DNA of 64,000 nt from 20CM-2-55-15 sp963738025 (lineage in GTDB: Bacteria; Acidobacteriota; Terriglobia; 20CM-2-55-15). The stretch is from positions 434,001-498,000 of the forward strand of contig CAVTWA010000025.1 of assembly GCA_963738025.1 (NCBI GenBank). Reading direction: 5' to 3'. Of this stretch, positions 54,945 to 63,684 are shown piece by piece. The notes below the pieces were generated by a model. That model had not been told where the DNA came from. It saw nothing but the letters and a program-made list of their open reading frames with translations, and did no database searches. Position numbers and translations under genes: made by a program. The first letter of the stretch is position 1. Each line of letters starts with the position of its first letter.

Positions 54945-56256
54945 ATGAAGTTGCGGTATGTGAAGTTTGTTATCGTCGCCATTTTTGCATTGGCGACTGT
55001 CGCGAATGCCCAGGATCATTGGGTTGCGACCTGGGCTGCAGCCCCTCAGCAAGCGCGAGTTCTGCCTGCGCCAGCAGCGACAGCGATTCCAGCGGGAGGG
55101 GCAGCAGCAGGACCAGCAGGACAACGCGGTCAGGCCGGTCCGCCCCCGAATCCGGCTCCCTCCGCTTTCAAGGATCAGACTGTTCGAATGATCGTACACA
55201 CCAGCATTGGCGGCCGCCGCGCTCGCGTTACCTTATCGAATGTATTCGGCAATGGCCCGCTGACGATCGGAGCCGCGCGCGTCGCCGTCCGCAGCAAAGA
55301 TTCCGCCATCGCTACGACATCCGACCGCGCATTGATGTTCAACGGCAAACCGAGTGTGACGATTGCGCCGGGAGCGTCGATGATGAGCGATCCGGTCGAA
55401 CTGGAAGTCCCGCAGCTCGGCGATCTCGCCGTCAGCGTTTACATACCCGGTGACAGCGGGCAGTTGACGACTGCACGCAACGGGATTGCACACGACCTAC
55501 ATCGCGAAGGGCAACGTTGCCGGGGAGCCCCAGTTGAACGATGCAACAACAACACGTTCCTGGTACTGGATTACCGCCGTCGATGTTATGGCTCCGGCAG
55601 AGACGGGCGCCGTCGTTGCTTTTGGAGATTCCATTACCGATGGCGCGACATCGACGAATGACACCGATCGCAGTTGGCCGAGTGTGCTTTCGGCACGAAT
55701 CGTTTCATCGACCGGTGTTCCGAAATTGTCCGTCCTGAACCTGGGAATTTCCGGGAACCGCGTGCTCGCCGACGGGGCGGGCGTCAACGCGCTAGCGCGT
55801 TTCGATCGCGACGTTCTCGGTCAGGCTGGTGTGAAGTGGTTGATGATCATGGAAGGCATCAATGATATCGGGCAGACGACCGGAAATCGCGGCGGGAATG
55901 GTCCACCGTCGAATCCCGTCACCGCAGATGATCTCATCGGCCCGATGAAACAGATGATCGAGCGCGCTCATAGCCACGGTATCAAAGTTATTGGCTGCAC
56001 ACTGACACCGTACGAGGGCGCTGCGTATTACAGCGATAAGGGAGAAGAAGTCCGGCAGGCATTCAACCGCTGGATCCGTACCGGCGGCGCCTTCGACGCC
56101 GTGGTGGATTACGACAAAGTGACGCAGGATTCAGCGAATCCGAAAACCTTTAAAGCAACTTTCAATAACACGGATCACTTGCACCCGAACGACACCGGAT
56201 ACAAAGCAATGGCCGATTCGGTCGAAATGAAGATCTTCGCCGGGAAGAAAAAGTAG
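54945..56256 (+). CDS. GDSL/SGNH-family secreted esterase (one frame break)
   Basis: A signal peptide (KFVIVAIFALATVANAQ) is followed by a beta-rich N-terminal domain (HWVATWAAAPQ, VRMIVHTSIGGRRARVTLSN, DLAVSVYIPGD). The SGNH hydrolase core is in the next frame: GDSITDG with the nucleophilic Ser, GISGNRVLADG with Gly and Asn, GINDIGQ, and DHLHPNDTGY with Asp and His. The break is one extra G at about 55473: removing it gives TTHATGLHTTYIAKGN. The family cleaves acyl groups from polysaccharides such as rhamnogalacturonan or pectin. GGGAGG precedes the ATG. The gene ends at a 43-bp hairpin. Confidence 0.9.
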
Positions 56257-56258
56257 GT

Positions 56259-56363
56259 AAGGAGCAAAATGACAAATGACTATTGACCATTGAGAATTGA
56301 CCATTTCTCCCGCATGCTTTGTCAATTCTCAATGGTCAATAGTCATTTGTCATTTTGCTCCTT
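56259..56363. repeat. Hairpin with perfect 43-bp arms between convergent genes
   Basis: Bases 56259-56301 (AAGGAGCAAAATGACAAATG, then ACTATTGACCATTGAGAATT...) are the exact reverse complement of 56321-56363. The loop is 19 bases. It lies between the stop of the esterase gene (56256) and the stop of the HupE-like gene (56373). No target duplication is visible. It could terminate both transcripts. Confidence 0.8.
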
Positions 56364-56372
56364 TCAACCCCG

Positions 56373-57701
56373 TCAGAATTCGGTGTCCGTTCCCAGTTTT
56401 GCGATTCGTGGCCAGACCAGCCAGGCCAAACCTGCCACAAAAACGACGACGATTCCCCAACGTACGAGCGTGAGCATGAAAGTCGCTGTGAGCGCCGGCC
56501 ATTCGAATTGAAACTGCCGCAGCCGGTCGCCGCGATCGATCATCCAATGCCACGCCGTATGGCCGACTAGTGTTGAAAGGATGATGGTTCCCATCCGCTC
56601 TTCCACTACATAACGAAAGACCAGTTCAAGCGTGGGAACGAGTACGAGAAGCACCAGCAGCTGGCCAATTTCGACTCCGAGGTTGAAGGACAACAATGAC
56701 GTGAGCAGGTGGGCTCCTGCAAACTGCAACGTTTGCTGCAGCGCAAATGAAAATCCGAAGCCGTGGACCAGGCCGAAGCCGAATGCAATGATCCAGCGCC
56801 GGCCTGTATTGCTGCCGGCGATGTTTTCGATAGCCATGTAGAGAATCGACGTTGCGATCAGGGTCTCAATCAAAGGGGGGAACCAGAGAGCATCCGGCCC
56901 CAAATGGAGGGCCGATGCGATCAGCGTGATCGAATGCGCAATCGTGAAGGACGTCACGATCGTGATCAGTGGGCGCAGTCGCCGGAACGGAATGACAAGG
57001 CAAAAAAGAAACAACAGGTGATCGGTACCGCTCAGAATATGCCAGAACCCGAGAGCGACAAAGCGGAGGGCGGCCTGATGCCATCTCGGGTCAAGCCTCA
57101 CCAATCCGGGATCGCCTGTGAACTCGAAGGCGCGTACGGCGCCGCCAGGCGGTAAAAATCTCAAAACGGTGATGACTCGCAAGCCGAGCCGTTCGTATCC
57201 CGGGTGAATCGAGAAGTCCGAACGATCGGAGGCGATTGGATAATCCAGCAGGACATCCAGCATCGCCTGATCCCAATACAGGTCGATATTGTCCGGTAAG
57301 CGGGCGCCGTTGACATGAGCGATAGCCTGATCATAGGAGGCGAACGAGCGGTCCGATTCCACCGACACCTGCGCGCTTACGATTTGAGGCTTCGGCAAGA
57401 GGACGGCGTTCTCTTCAATCTGCGTGAAATCGGAAATCCACTGCTGCGCTGCATCGTGAAGGTATTCATCCACTCGAGCCATGTCGAGGTAGCCCGGGCC
57501 GCGCTTCGGAAATTCAATATCGCGCATGGCCTTCATCGGCACTCGTACGAGGTAGTGGAGGCGCTGGCCTTCGGGTTTGAGAAAGGCCTGTATGGTGATA
57601 TCGGCGGGGATGTCGTGAGCTGAACAGAGAGGCACAGAGACACAGAGGAACACGAAAAGAAGAAACGGTACTCTGTGTCGGCGTGCCCCTGTGGTTACCA
57701 C
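56373..57701 (-). CDS. HupE/UreJ-family membrane protein
   Basis: From GTG 57701 the protein has 442 residues with a signal peptide (VPFLLFVFLCVSVPLCSAHD). The periplasmic N-terminal part (about 35-235) is beta-rich. The C-terminal half has six or seven spans with the HupE/UreJ_2 motifs GFWHILSGTDHLLFLFCLV, VTSFTIAHSITL, ETLIATSILYMA and GFGFGLVHGFGFSFAL, whose His and Asp may bind nickel or another metal. It is often annotated as a metal uptake protein. GTG lies six bases after the GMC gene stop, so cotranscription is likely. Its signal-peptide DNA resembles the dispersed TTTGTGCC-type repeat. The start codon is uncertain. Confidence 0.8.
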   Translation of the reverse strand: MVTTGARRHRVPFLLFVFLCVSVPLCSAHDIPADITIQAFLKPEGQRLHYLVRVPMKAMRDIEFPKRGPGYLDMARVDEYLHDAAQQWISDFTQIEENAVLLPKPQIVSAQVSVESDRSFASYDQAIAHVNGARLPDNIDLYWDQAMLDVLLDYPIASDRSDFSIHPGYERLGLRVITVLRFLPPGGAVRAFEFTGDPGLVRLDPRWHQAALRFVALGFWHILSGTDHLLFLFCLVIPFRRLRPLITIVTSFTIAHSITLIASALHLGPDALWFPPLIETLIATSILYMAIENIAGSNTGRRWIIAFGFGLVHGFGFSFALQQTLQFAGAHLLTSLLSFNLGVEIGQLLVLLVLVPTLELVFRYVVEERMGTIILSTLVGHTAWHWMIDRGDRLRQFQFEWPALTATFMLTLVRWGIVVVFVAGLAWLVWPRIAKLGTDTEF

Positions 57702-57706
57702 ATGCT

Positions 57707-59419
57707 TTACCCGGCGATGCTCTTCCAGTTCCTGGCGAGATGCTCGGCCGTCCTCCAGGCGAGCGCCTGAATGGTCTGAGTGGGATTGCGTGCGCCGCTC
57801 GTTCCCATTACCGAACCGCCAACGATCCCCAGATTTGGCGCTTCGTGTGAGAACCCCCACTTGTCGACGACGTTCGTCTCCGGGTTATCGCCCATTCGAG
57901 TTCCGCCGTACGCGTGCGTGGATGCGCCCATGGCGCCTCCGACATTTCCGTTGCCGTTCACCTGTATTGCGCCCGCCGCCATATACCATTGCTTCATTTT
58001 TTCCGCGATGAACGCGCCGATCCTGCGCTCGTTGTCTTTGTACTCAGCGGTAATTCGGAGAACAGGGAACCCGGCAGGGTCCTTTACCGACGGGTCCAAA
58101 TCGAGATAGTTGTCTTCATAGGGCAACGTCGTCTTCTGAAGGTAAGCCGTATTCGAGCGGTCGGCATTTTCTTTGAGGAAGGCTTTCCATTTCGAGCCCC
58201 AGTTGGGACCTCCTTGCATCCAGGCCTGTACGCCGTTAACAGCGGCAATCGGCCGCCGTTCGGTGTAGATGTATAAATTCCCACCGCCAATGAAGTCCGA
58301 GGCGGAATGATCGAAATTGTCATCGGCCCAATTGTCGATGGCGACGCCCTGGCCGGGTGTGCCGTACCAGTTATTCAGGTTGAACGGGAACAGGGCGCTG
58401 ACGGCGCCGCCTTGATTGTGGCTGAAGTAATGTTTGCCGACCTGACCGTGATTGTTCGATAGCCCGTCCGGAAACGGCTTGGACTTGGAAAGCAAGAGCA
58501 GCCGGACATTTTCATAGATGTAGCTTCCGAGCAGGACTGCATCCGCCGGCTGAAAGTATTCCATTCCATCCTTGATATACGTCACGCCCGTCACGTGGCC
58601 GTTGCCGTTCACCTCGATGGTGGTTACCCGGGCTTCGGTCACGACGCTGAATTTTCCCGCTTTCATGGCTTTCGGAATGGTGGTTACGGCAGTCGAACTT
58701 TTTGCGTTGATGTGACAACCCGCGCCGATGCAATAGCCGTGGTATGCGCAACCCGGACGTCCCTCATACGCTTTGCTCGTGATTGCGGCCGGGGCAAGGA
58801 AGGGATGCCAGCCCAGCGACTTTCCGGCAGCGGCCATTTTCTCCATGTATCCGCTGGTTCGAAGCGCCGGCATGGGATATTCGCGCTTGCGAACCCCTTC
58901 GAAGATGTTGCCGCGGTCATCGATCTTGCCGCCAATGTTTCCGGCTTTGCCGGAGACACCGATTTCGTACTCGATGCGGTCGTAATACGGCTCGAGTTCT
59001 TCATAAGTCAGTGGCCAGTCCTCGATCGTGGATCCTTTCGGAATTCGTGACGCGCCATAGCGCCGGATCGTTTCACTGCGGACTTTGAAGTCCCACGGAT
59101 TGAGCCGCCAGCTTTGAGCCATGTAGTGAACGGAAGTTCCACCGATGGCGTTCATCATCGGATGATTGACGCGGTTGGCCGTTTGTGACGAATTTGCCCG
59201 TGACGTGAGGCCCTCGAGCTTGGTCTTTTGCGGCCCAGGCGGCCAAAGCCCACGGCTGAGCTTTAATTCATCCGGCGCCATGTCTTTTGTGCTCAACCAC
59301 GATCCTGCTTCGAGGCCAATGACTTCCAATCCGGCCTGAGCCAGTGGCAGACACGCCACGCCGCCGGCAGCTCCCAGGCCGATAATGACGACGTTAGTTT
59401 TCTTCAGTGTTGTCGCCAT
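57707..59419 (-). CDS. GMC-family FAD-dependent dehydrogenase
   Basis: 570 residues. The FAD site is VVIIGLGAAGGVACLPLAQA at about 10-30. A Cys-rich stretch (GCAYHGYCIGAGCHINAKSS) and the substrate/FAD half with MGASTHAYGGTRMGDNPETN and NLGIVGGSVMGTSGARNPTQ mark the GMC C-terminal part with catalytic His and Asn. The type is the large subunit of gluconate 2-dehydrogenase-like sugar or alcohol dehydrogenases. The small subunit gene lies two bases upstream, so the two assemble. The cytochrome subunit of such complexes is not adjacent. Substrate unknown. Confidence 0.93.
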   Translation of the reverse strand: MATTLKKTNVVIIGLGAAGGVACLPLAQAGLEVIGLEAGSWLSTKDMAPDELKLSRGLWPPGPQKTKLEGLTSRANSSQTANRVNHPMMNAIGGTSVHYMAQSWRLNPWDFKVRSETIRRYGASRIPKGSTIEDWPLTYEELEPYYDRIEYEIGVSGKAGNIGGKIDDRGNIFEGVRKREYPMPALRTSGYMEKMAAAGKSLGWHPFLAPAAITSKAYEGRPGCAYHGYCIGAGCHINAKSSTAVTTIPKAMKAGKFSVVTEARVTTIEVNGNGHVTGVTYIKDGMEYFQPADAVLLGSYIYENVRLLLLSKSKPFPDGLSNNHGQVGKHYFSHNQGGAVSALFPFNLNNWYGTPGQGVAIDNWADDNFDHSASDFIGGGNLYIYTERRPIAAVNGVQAWMQGGPNWGSKWKAFLKENADRSNTAYLQKTTLPYEDNYLDLDPSVKDPAGFPVLRITAEYKDNERRIGAFIAEKMKQWYMAAGAIQVNGNGNVGGAMGASTHAYGGTRMGDNPETNVVDKWGFSHEAPNLGIVGGSVMGTSGARNPTQTIQALAWRTAEHLARNWKSIAG

Positions 59420-59421
59420 AC

Positions 59422-60021
59422 CTAGAACTCCGCCTTGTTGAACATCCCGTAGTCATAGGCCGATTTGCCGCTCGACTCCGGCTTGGTGTCCATGCGTTGG
59501 AGATTCGCCGATACGACAATTCGCGCTCCCGGATAGCCGATCAAATTCCAGCCGATAAAGTTCTGATTTCCGCCATAAAACGGATCGGAAAATGTGCCCT
59601 GAATCGTGTGCGTGCGGACGAGATTGAAGAACGGATTTCCCTGCATCGCCGTCAACACCGCGTCTTGATCGGCCGGCGATAGTTTCGCGAAGGGGACCCC
59701 TTTCGCTGACTGGGCGGCCGCTTCAGTAGCGGCGAGTCCGGATGAATATGCGGGGCGCTGGTTTTTCAGCGCGCCGGCGAGAGCCCGATCGATGAACCGG
59801 TCGGCCCGGGCTTCAAGTGCCCCGGGACCATTTTCATCGGCCGGGATGATCCGCGCGACGATCGCCCGCAAGGTTTCCGCTTCTGCGGCCGTCAGCGCCA
59901 TTAATGCTTCGCCCGCAGCAGGCAACGCTTGTGCCCGAGCCCGGGCCTGTCCCCTCAGCGCGAGGTACGGAGCCACGCCCAGGGTCACGCCGATGTGTTT
60001 CAGCATTTCTCGTCTAGTCAT
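59422..60021 (-). CDS. Gluconate 2-dehydrogenase subunit 3-family protein
   Basis: 199 residues with a twin-arginine signal (MTRREMLKHIGVTLGVAPYL). The mature part has the small-subunit block LTAAEAETLRAIVARIIPAD, DRFIDRALAGAL, KLSPADQDAVLTAMQ and DPFYGGNQNFIGWNLIGYPG. Such subunits escort the folded GMC flavoprotein through Tat and complete the periplasmic dehydrogenase. Its stop is followed by the GMC start after two bases. Confidence 0.92.
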   Translation of the reverse strand: MTRREMLKHIGVTLGVAPYLALRGQARARAQALPAAGEALMALTAAEAETLRAIVARIIPADENGPGALEARADRFIDRALAGALKNQRPAYSSGLAATEAAAQSAKGVPFAKLSPADQDAVLTAMQGNPFFNLVRTHTIQGTFSDPFYGGNQNFIGWNLIGYPGARIVVSANLQRMDTKPESSGKSAYDYGMFNKAEF

Positions 60022-60057
60022 AATGTTTTCTGGCTTTATGCCCGCGTTTACGTCTGT

Positions 60058-61074
60058 TCATTGCCCTCGCACCCTTTGAGCTACTTTCGAGCGTGTTTCT
60101 TCAATTTGCGCACGGTCCGTGGCTCTGGGATTCTCGATGAGATACGCATCGAATTGCTCCATTGCGGTTTGCCACTTTTGTTCTTTCATATAGAGGTTGG
60201 CGAGCATCAGGCGAGTGCCCGGCAGGTGGCCGTCCATCTGGAGGGCCTGCTTCAAATTCTCTTCTGCCTCTTCATAGAACATCGATTTGTAATAAGCCGT
60301 GCCCAGAAAGTAATAGGCAGTGGCAGACCGTTTGATTTTCAGTGCTTCTTCGAGGATATCGAGCGCATCATCCAGAATTTTCCCGACGACGGCAGCACCT
60401 TCGCCCGACCGCGCCGCAGCTTCGTCGATGAACATGCTGCCCAGATTTACCAGCGGATCGGACACTCTGGCGTTCAGGTTATGTGCTGCACGGTATTCGG
60501 TCTCCGCGTCGCGGAACCGGCCGGCCTTCTGGTAAAGCGTGCCGAGGGTGTTATGAGCGCTGTAAAAGTCCGGGGCCAGGCGCACGACACCGGTCAGGAT
60601 GTCAATAGCCTTCGCGTTATTCCCCTTGTGTATTTCCTCGAGTGCTTTGTCATAATCCTGGAGGGCTTTTTTCGGATGGTTACGGCCGAGTTCGTTGAGG
60701 TCTACGATATCGTCGGCAGCGCCGCCTTCAGGCTTGACCGTGATCAGCGTTTGTTTTTCGTTAAGCGGAATGTTGACGATCTGAACAGCGAAAATCCCGT
60801 TACCGCCGACACCGATGGTCTGGCGCACCTCTTCGTATCCTTCAACGTTGACGATGAGGGTGTATGTTCCGGCGACCAGGCCGCGAAATTCATAATTTCC
60901 AAGGGTGTCGGAATAGATCCGTCCAACCTGGGGGCCGTCGGATTTCTGAAGAAGGACCAGGATCCGGTCGGAGGCGTGTGCCTGCGGCACGATAATCTGG
61001 CCGCGGATGACGCCATTCGCAGCGGTCCCCGGGCCCTGAGCGAGGATAAAAGTGAGCAGGATTTTACCAAGCAT
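60058..61074 (-). CDS. Exported TPR protein with carboxypeptidase-regulatory-like domain
   Basis: ATG 61074 gives 338 residues with a short signal peptide (MLGKILLTFILAQGPG). A beta-sandwich CarboxypepD_reg-like domain follows (about 20-110: GVIRGQIIVPQAHASDRILV, YEFRGLVAGTYTLIVNVEGY). Then come four or more TPRs (about 130-330: ALQDYDKALEEIHKGNNAKA, FYSAHNTLGTLYQKAGRFRD, AYYFLGTAYYKSMFYEEAEE, TRLMLANLYMKEQKWQTAME). Acts as a protein-binding scaffold, probably periplasmic. It is divergent from the spermidine-synthase-like gene, with 53 bases between the starts. Confidence 0.85.
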   Translation of the reverse strand: MLGKILLTFILAQGPGTAANGVIRGQIIVPQAHASDRILVLLQKSDGPQVGRIYSDTLGNYEFRGLVAGTYTLIVNVEGYEEVRQTIGVGGNGIFAVQIVNIPLNEKQTLITVKPEGGAADDIVDLNELGRNHPKKALQDYDKALEEIHKGNNAKAIDILTGVVRLAPDFYSAHNTLGTLYQKAGRFRDAETEYRAAHNLNARVSDPLVNLGSMFIDEAAARSGEGAAVVGKILDDALDILEEALKIKRSATAYYFLGTAYYKSMFYEEAEENLKQALQMDGHLPGTRLMLANLYMKEQKWQTAMEQFDAYLIENPRATDRAQIEETRSKVAQRVRGQ

Positions 61075-61127
61075 GAGATCGAAGGCATGATACCATCCAC
61101 GGTCCCAGTCAAGGAGTTCCTTTGCAT

Positions 61128-63587
61128 ATGCGTGAAATAAGTATGAATGAAGTCGCCGCCGACGAAGCGGCAAGTCTAACCTCGGGCCGCGTGTTGCCCT
61201 TGCTGCTCCTCATGTTCGTCGGAAGTGGTTGTTCCGCTCTGATTTACGAAGTCGTATGGTTCCAGTTACTGGAGCTCGTCATTGGAGTTTCGACCGTTTC
61301 ACTTGGCATATTGCTAGGAACATTTATGGGCGGAATGTGCCTGGGAAGCTTGTTGTTCCCCCGGCTTGTGTCGCGCCGGCTGCACCCGCTGCGCGTATAC
61401 GCCCTGATGGAATTGGGTATCGGTATCATCGGCCTTGCTCTTTTATTCGGAATGCCGTTGATTAACAACGTGTACACCGCATCTGCCGGCCAAGGCTTTG
61501 GCGGCATGCTGGTCCGGGCCATCATTGCGGCAATTTGCCTCCTTCCCCCGACGTTGCTGATGGGCGCCACGCTTCCGGCAATTTCCCGCTGGGTCGAGAC
61601 CTCGCCGCGCGGCGTGTCCTGGCTCGGGTTCTTCTACGGTGGAAACATCGGCGGTGCGGTCATCGGAAGTCTTCTCGCCGGTTTCTATCTCATGCGGGTT
61701 TACGACATCACGATCACCACCTTCGTGGCCTTTGCACTGAATGTGGCTGTGGCGCTTCTCAGCTTCGCACTTTCAAAATCGACGTCGTACACGGCCTCTG
61801 AGGGTGTATCGGAAACGGCTGTGGCATCGAGTGCATGGCCCATCTATGTATCGATTGCGCTCTCAGGCCTGACGGCGCTTGCCTGCGAAGTCCTGTGGAC
61901 GCGCACTCTTTCGTTGCTGTACGGCGCGACCGTTTATACCTTCTCGTTGATCGTGGCCGTGTTTCTGGTTGGACTCGGCATTGGCAGTACGGTCGGCTCA
62001 TCGCTATCGCATCAGATGAAGAGGCCCCGGGTGGCCCTGGCCTGGTGCCAGGTCCTGTTGTGCGGCGCGATGGCCTGGGCGGCTTATATGTTGACCGAAT
62101 CATTGCCCTGGTGGCCCGTCGATCCTTCGATCGCGAGTACGCCTTTATTCTCGCTGCAATTAGATCTTGTGCGGTCGCTATGGGTGGTTCTGCCGGCAGC
62201 GATACTGTGGGGCGCCAGTTTCCCGCTTGCGTTGGCGGCAGTCGCTTCCCGCGGTCAGGATCCGGCCCGTCTGGTCGGCGGTGTTTATGGAGCCAACACC
62301 GTAGGAGCGATCATGGGTTCTCTGGGTGCCAGCTTGATCTTTGTCACATTGATGGGCAGCCAGCATTCAGAACAGGTGCTGATTATCGTTTCAGCTGTCT
62401 CGGCGCTGTTTGCATCCGGCGCTACCGCATTCGGCGCGGAGTCCGGCAAGACACTCTCGAAGTACTCTCTCGCGGTTTCCATTCTGATCATAGCCGGCTA
62501 CACGGAATTGCTTGCCGCGACAGTGCATCCGCTGCCGCCAAGGCTTGTGGAATACGGGCGGTTTGCTGCCGTGCGTGGGGCGACGAACAAACTCGTTTAC
62601 ATGGGTGAGGGTTTGACCGCTTCAGTTGCGGTATCGGATTTGCCGGATGGAATCCGCAATTACCACAACGCCGGAAAGGTTCAAGCGTCCAGCGATCCCG
62701 CGGATATGCGCCTGCAACGGATGTTGGGGCACCTTACAACCTTGATTCCTGATAATCCGCATCGAGTTCTCGTCATTGGATGCGGTGCAGGTGTAACGGC
62801 CGGTGCCGTCAGTATTGAGCCGCATTTGCAGAAGGAAACCATCGCGGAGATCGAACCGCTCGTACCGAAAGTCGTATCGACGCATTTTGCCGAGCACAAT
62901 TTCGATGTGATTCGAAATCCCCGAGTGGAAGTCCGGATCGACGATGGCAGGCATTATCTGCTTACCTCCAAAGAGAAATTTGACGGGATCACTTCCGATC
63001 CCCTCGATCCCTGGGTGAAAGGCGCTGCTGCGCTGTACACTCGCGAGTTTTTCGAGATTGCAAAGAAGCATTTGAATCCCGGCGGAGTTGTGACGCAGTT
63101 CGTCCAGCTGTACGAGAGCAATGAAGAAGCTGTGAAGAGCGAAATCGCGACCTTCCTCGAGGCGTTCCCCAACGGCATGGTTTTCGCCAATACTGTGAAT
63201 GGCCAGGGTTACGACGTTGTTCTCTTAGGGCAGGTTGAGCCGACAAAGATCGACGTCGATAAACTTCAGGCGAAGCTCGACAGTCCGGAGTACGCGCGTA
63301 TGGCGCAGTCTCTGCGTGAAATCGGAATCTACTCGGCAACCGATCTGATGGCTACGTATGCGGGAAATGTCGCAGATCTGAAGCCCTGGACGCAGGACGC
63401 CATGATCAATCGGGACCGCAATCTGCGGTTGCAGTATCTGGCCGGGATGTCGTTGAACACATACCAGGCGGATCCGATCTACGTCAAAATGACCGCGCAT
63501 TCGCAGTATCCCGAGAGCCTGTTCACCGGTTCGCCGGCAACGCTCGAGGCATTGCGCCGCGCCATTCATTTTCCGTCCGCGAGGTAA
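61128..63587 (+). CDS. Spermidine-synthase-like protein fused to MFS-like membrane domain
   Basis: 819 residues from ATG 61128. AAGGAG at 61111 is 11 bases away, and TTG 61122, five bases from it, is an alternative. Some 14 spans in two halves (about 20-235 and 245-470) resemble an MFS-like bundle. The C-terminal domain (about 490-760) is a SpeE-type fold: VLVIGCGAGVTAGAVSIEP, AEIEPLVPKV, IDDGRHYLLTSKEKFDGI, SDPLDPWVKGAAALYTREFF with the DxxDP-like acidic site, and LNPGGVVTQFVQLY. It keeps more of the aminopropyltransferase site than its relative at 45160. Substrate unknown. Confidence 0.85.
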   Translation: MREISMNEVAADEAASLTSGRVLPLLLLMFVGSGCSALIYEVVWFQLLELVIGVSTVSLGILLGTFMGGMCLGSLLFPRLVSRRLHPLRVYALMELGIGIIGLALLFGMPLINNVYTASAGQGFGGMLVRAIIAAICLLPPTLLMGATLPAISRWVETSPRGVSWLGFFYGGNIGGAVIGSLLAGFYLMRVYDITITTFVAFALNVAVALLSFALSKSTSYTASEGVSETAVASSAWPIYVSIALSGLTALACEVLWTRTLSLLYGATVYTFSLIVAVFLVGLGIGSTVGSSLSHQMKRPRVALAWCQVLLCGAMAWAAYMLTESLPWWPVDPSIASTPLFSLQLDLVRSLWVVLPAAILWGASFPLALAAVASRGQDPARLVGGVYGANTVGAIMGSLGASLIFVTLMGSQHSEQVLIIVSAVSALFASGATAFGAESGKTLSKYSLAVSILIIAGYTELLAATVHPLPPRLVEYGRFAAVRGATNKLVYMGEGLTASVAVSDLPDGIRNYHNAGKVQASSDPADMRLQRMLGHLTTLIPDNPHRVLVIGCGAGVTAGAVSIEPHLQKETIAEIEPLVPKVVSTHFAEHNFDVIRNPRVEVRIDDGRHYLLTSKEKFDGITSDPLDPWVKGAAALYTREFFEIAKKHLNPGGVVTQFVQLYESNEEAVKSEIATFLEAFPNGMVFANTVNGQGYDVVLLGQVEPTKIDVDKLQAKLDSPEYARMAQSLREIGIYSATDLMATYAGNVADLKPWTQDAMINRDRNLRLQYLAGMSLNTYQADPIYVKMTAHSQYPESLFTGSPATLEALRRAIHFPSAR

Positions 63588-63598
63588 TAGGGAAGGAC

Positions 63599-63669
63599 GT
63601 GCAGTCGCGGACTTCAGCCCGCGTTCTCGCCCGCGATTGGCGAACGCGGGCTGAAGCCCGCGACTACAC
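63599..63669. repeat. GTAGTCGCGGGC hairpin (REP-like), copy 2
   Basis: GTGCAGTCGCGGACTTCAGC and following bases (63599-63631) pair with GGCGAACGCGGGCTGAAGCC and following bases (63639-63669) around a seven-base loop, over about 30 bp with few mismatches. It is a longer version of the hairpin at 30557. It lies 12 bases after the preceding stop. Confidence 0.7.
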
Positions 63670-63684
63670 GCATACGGGTCAGGA

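Noticed and set aside
59929..61140. 403-residue plus-strand frame
   Set aside because: Antisense of the TPR gene and of the small dehydrogenase subunit start; no family features.
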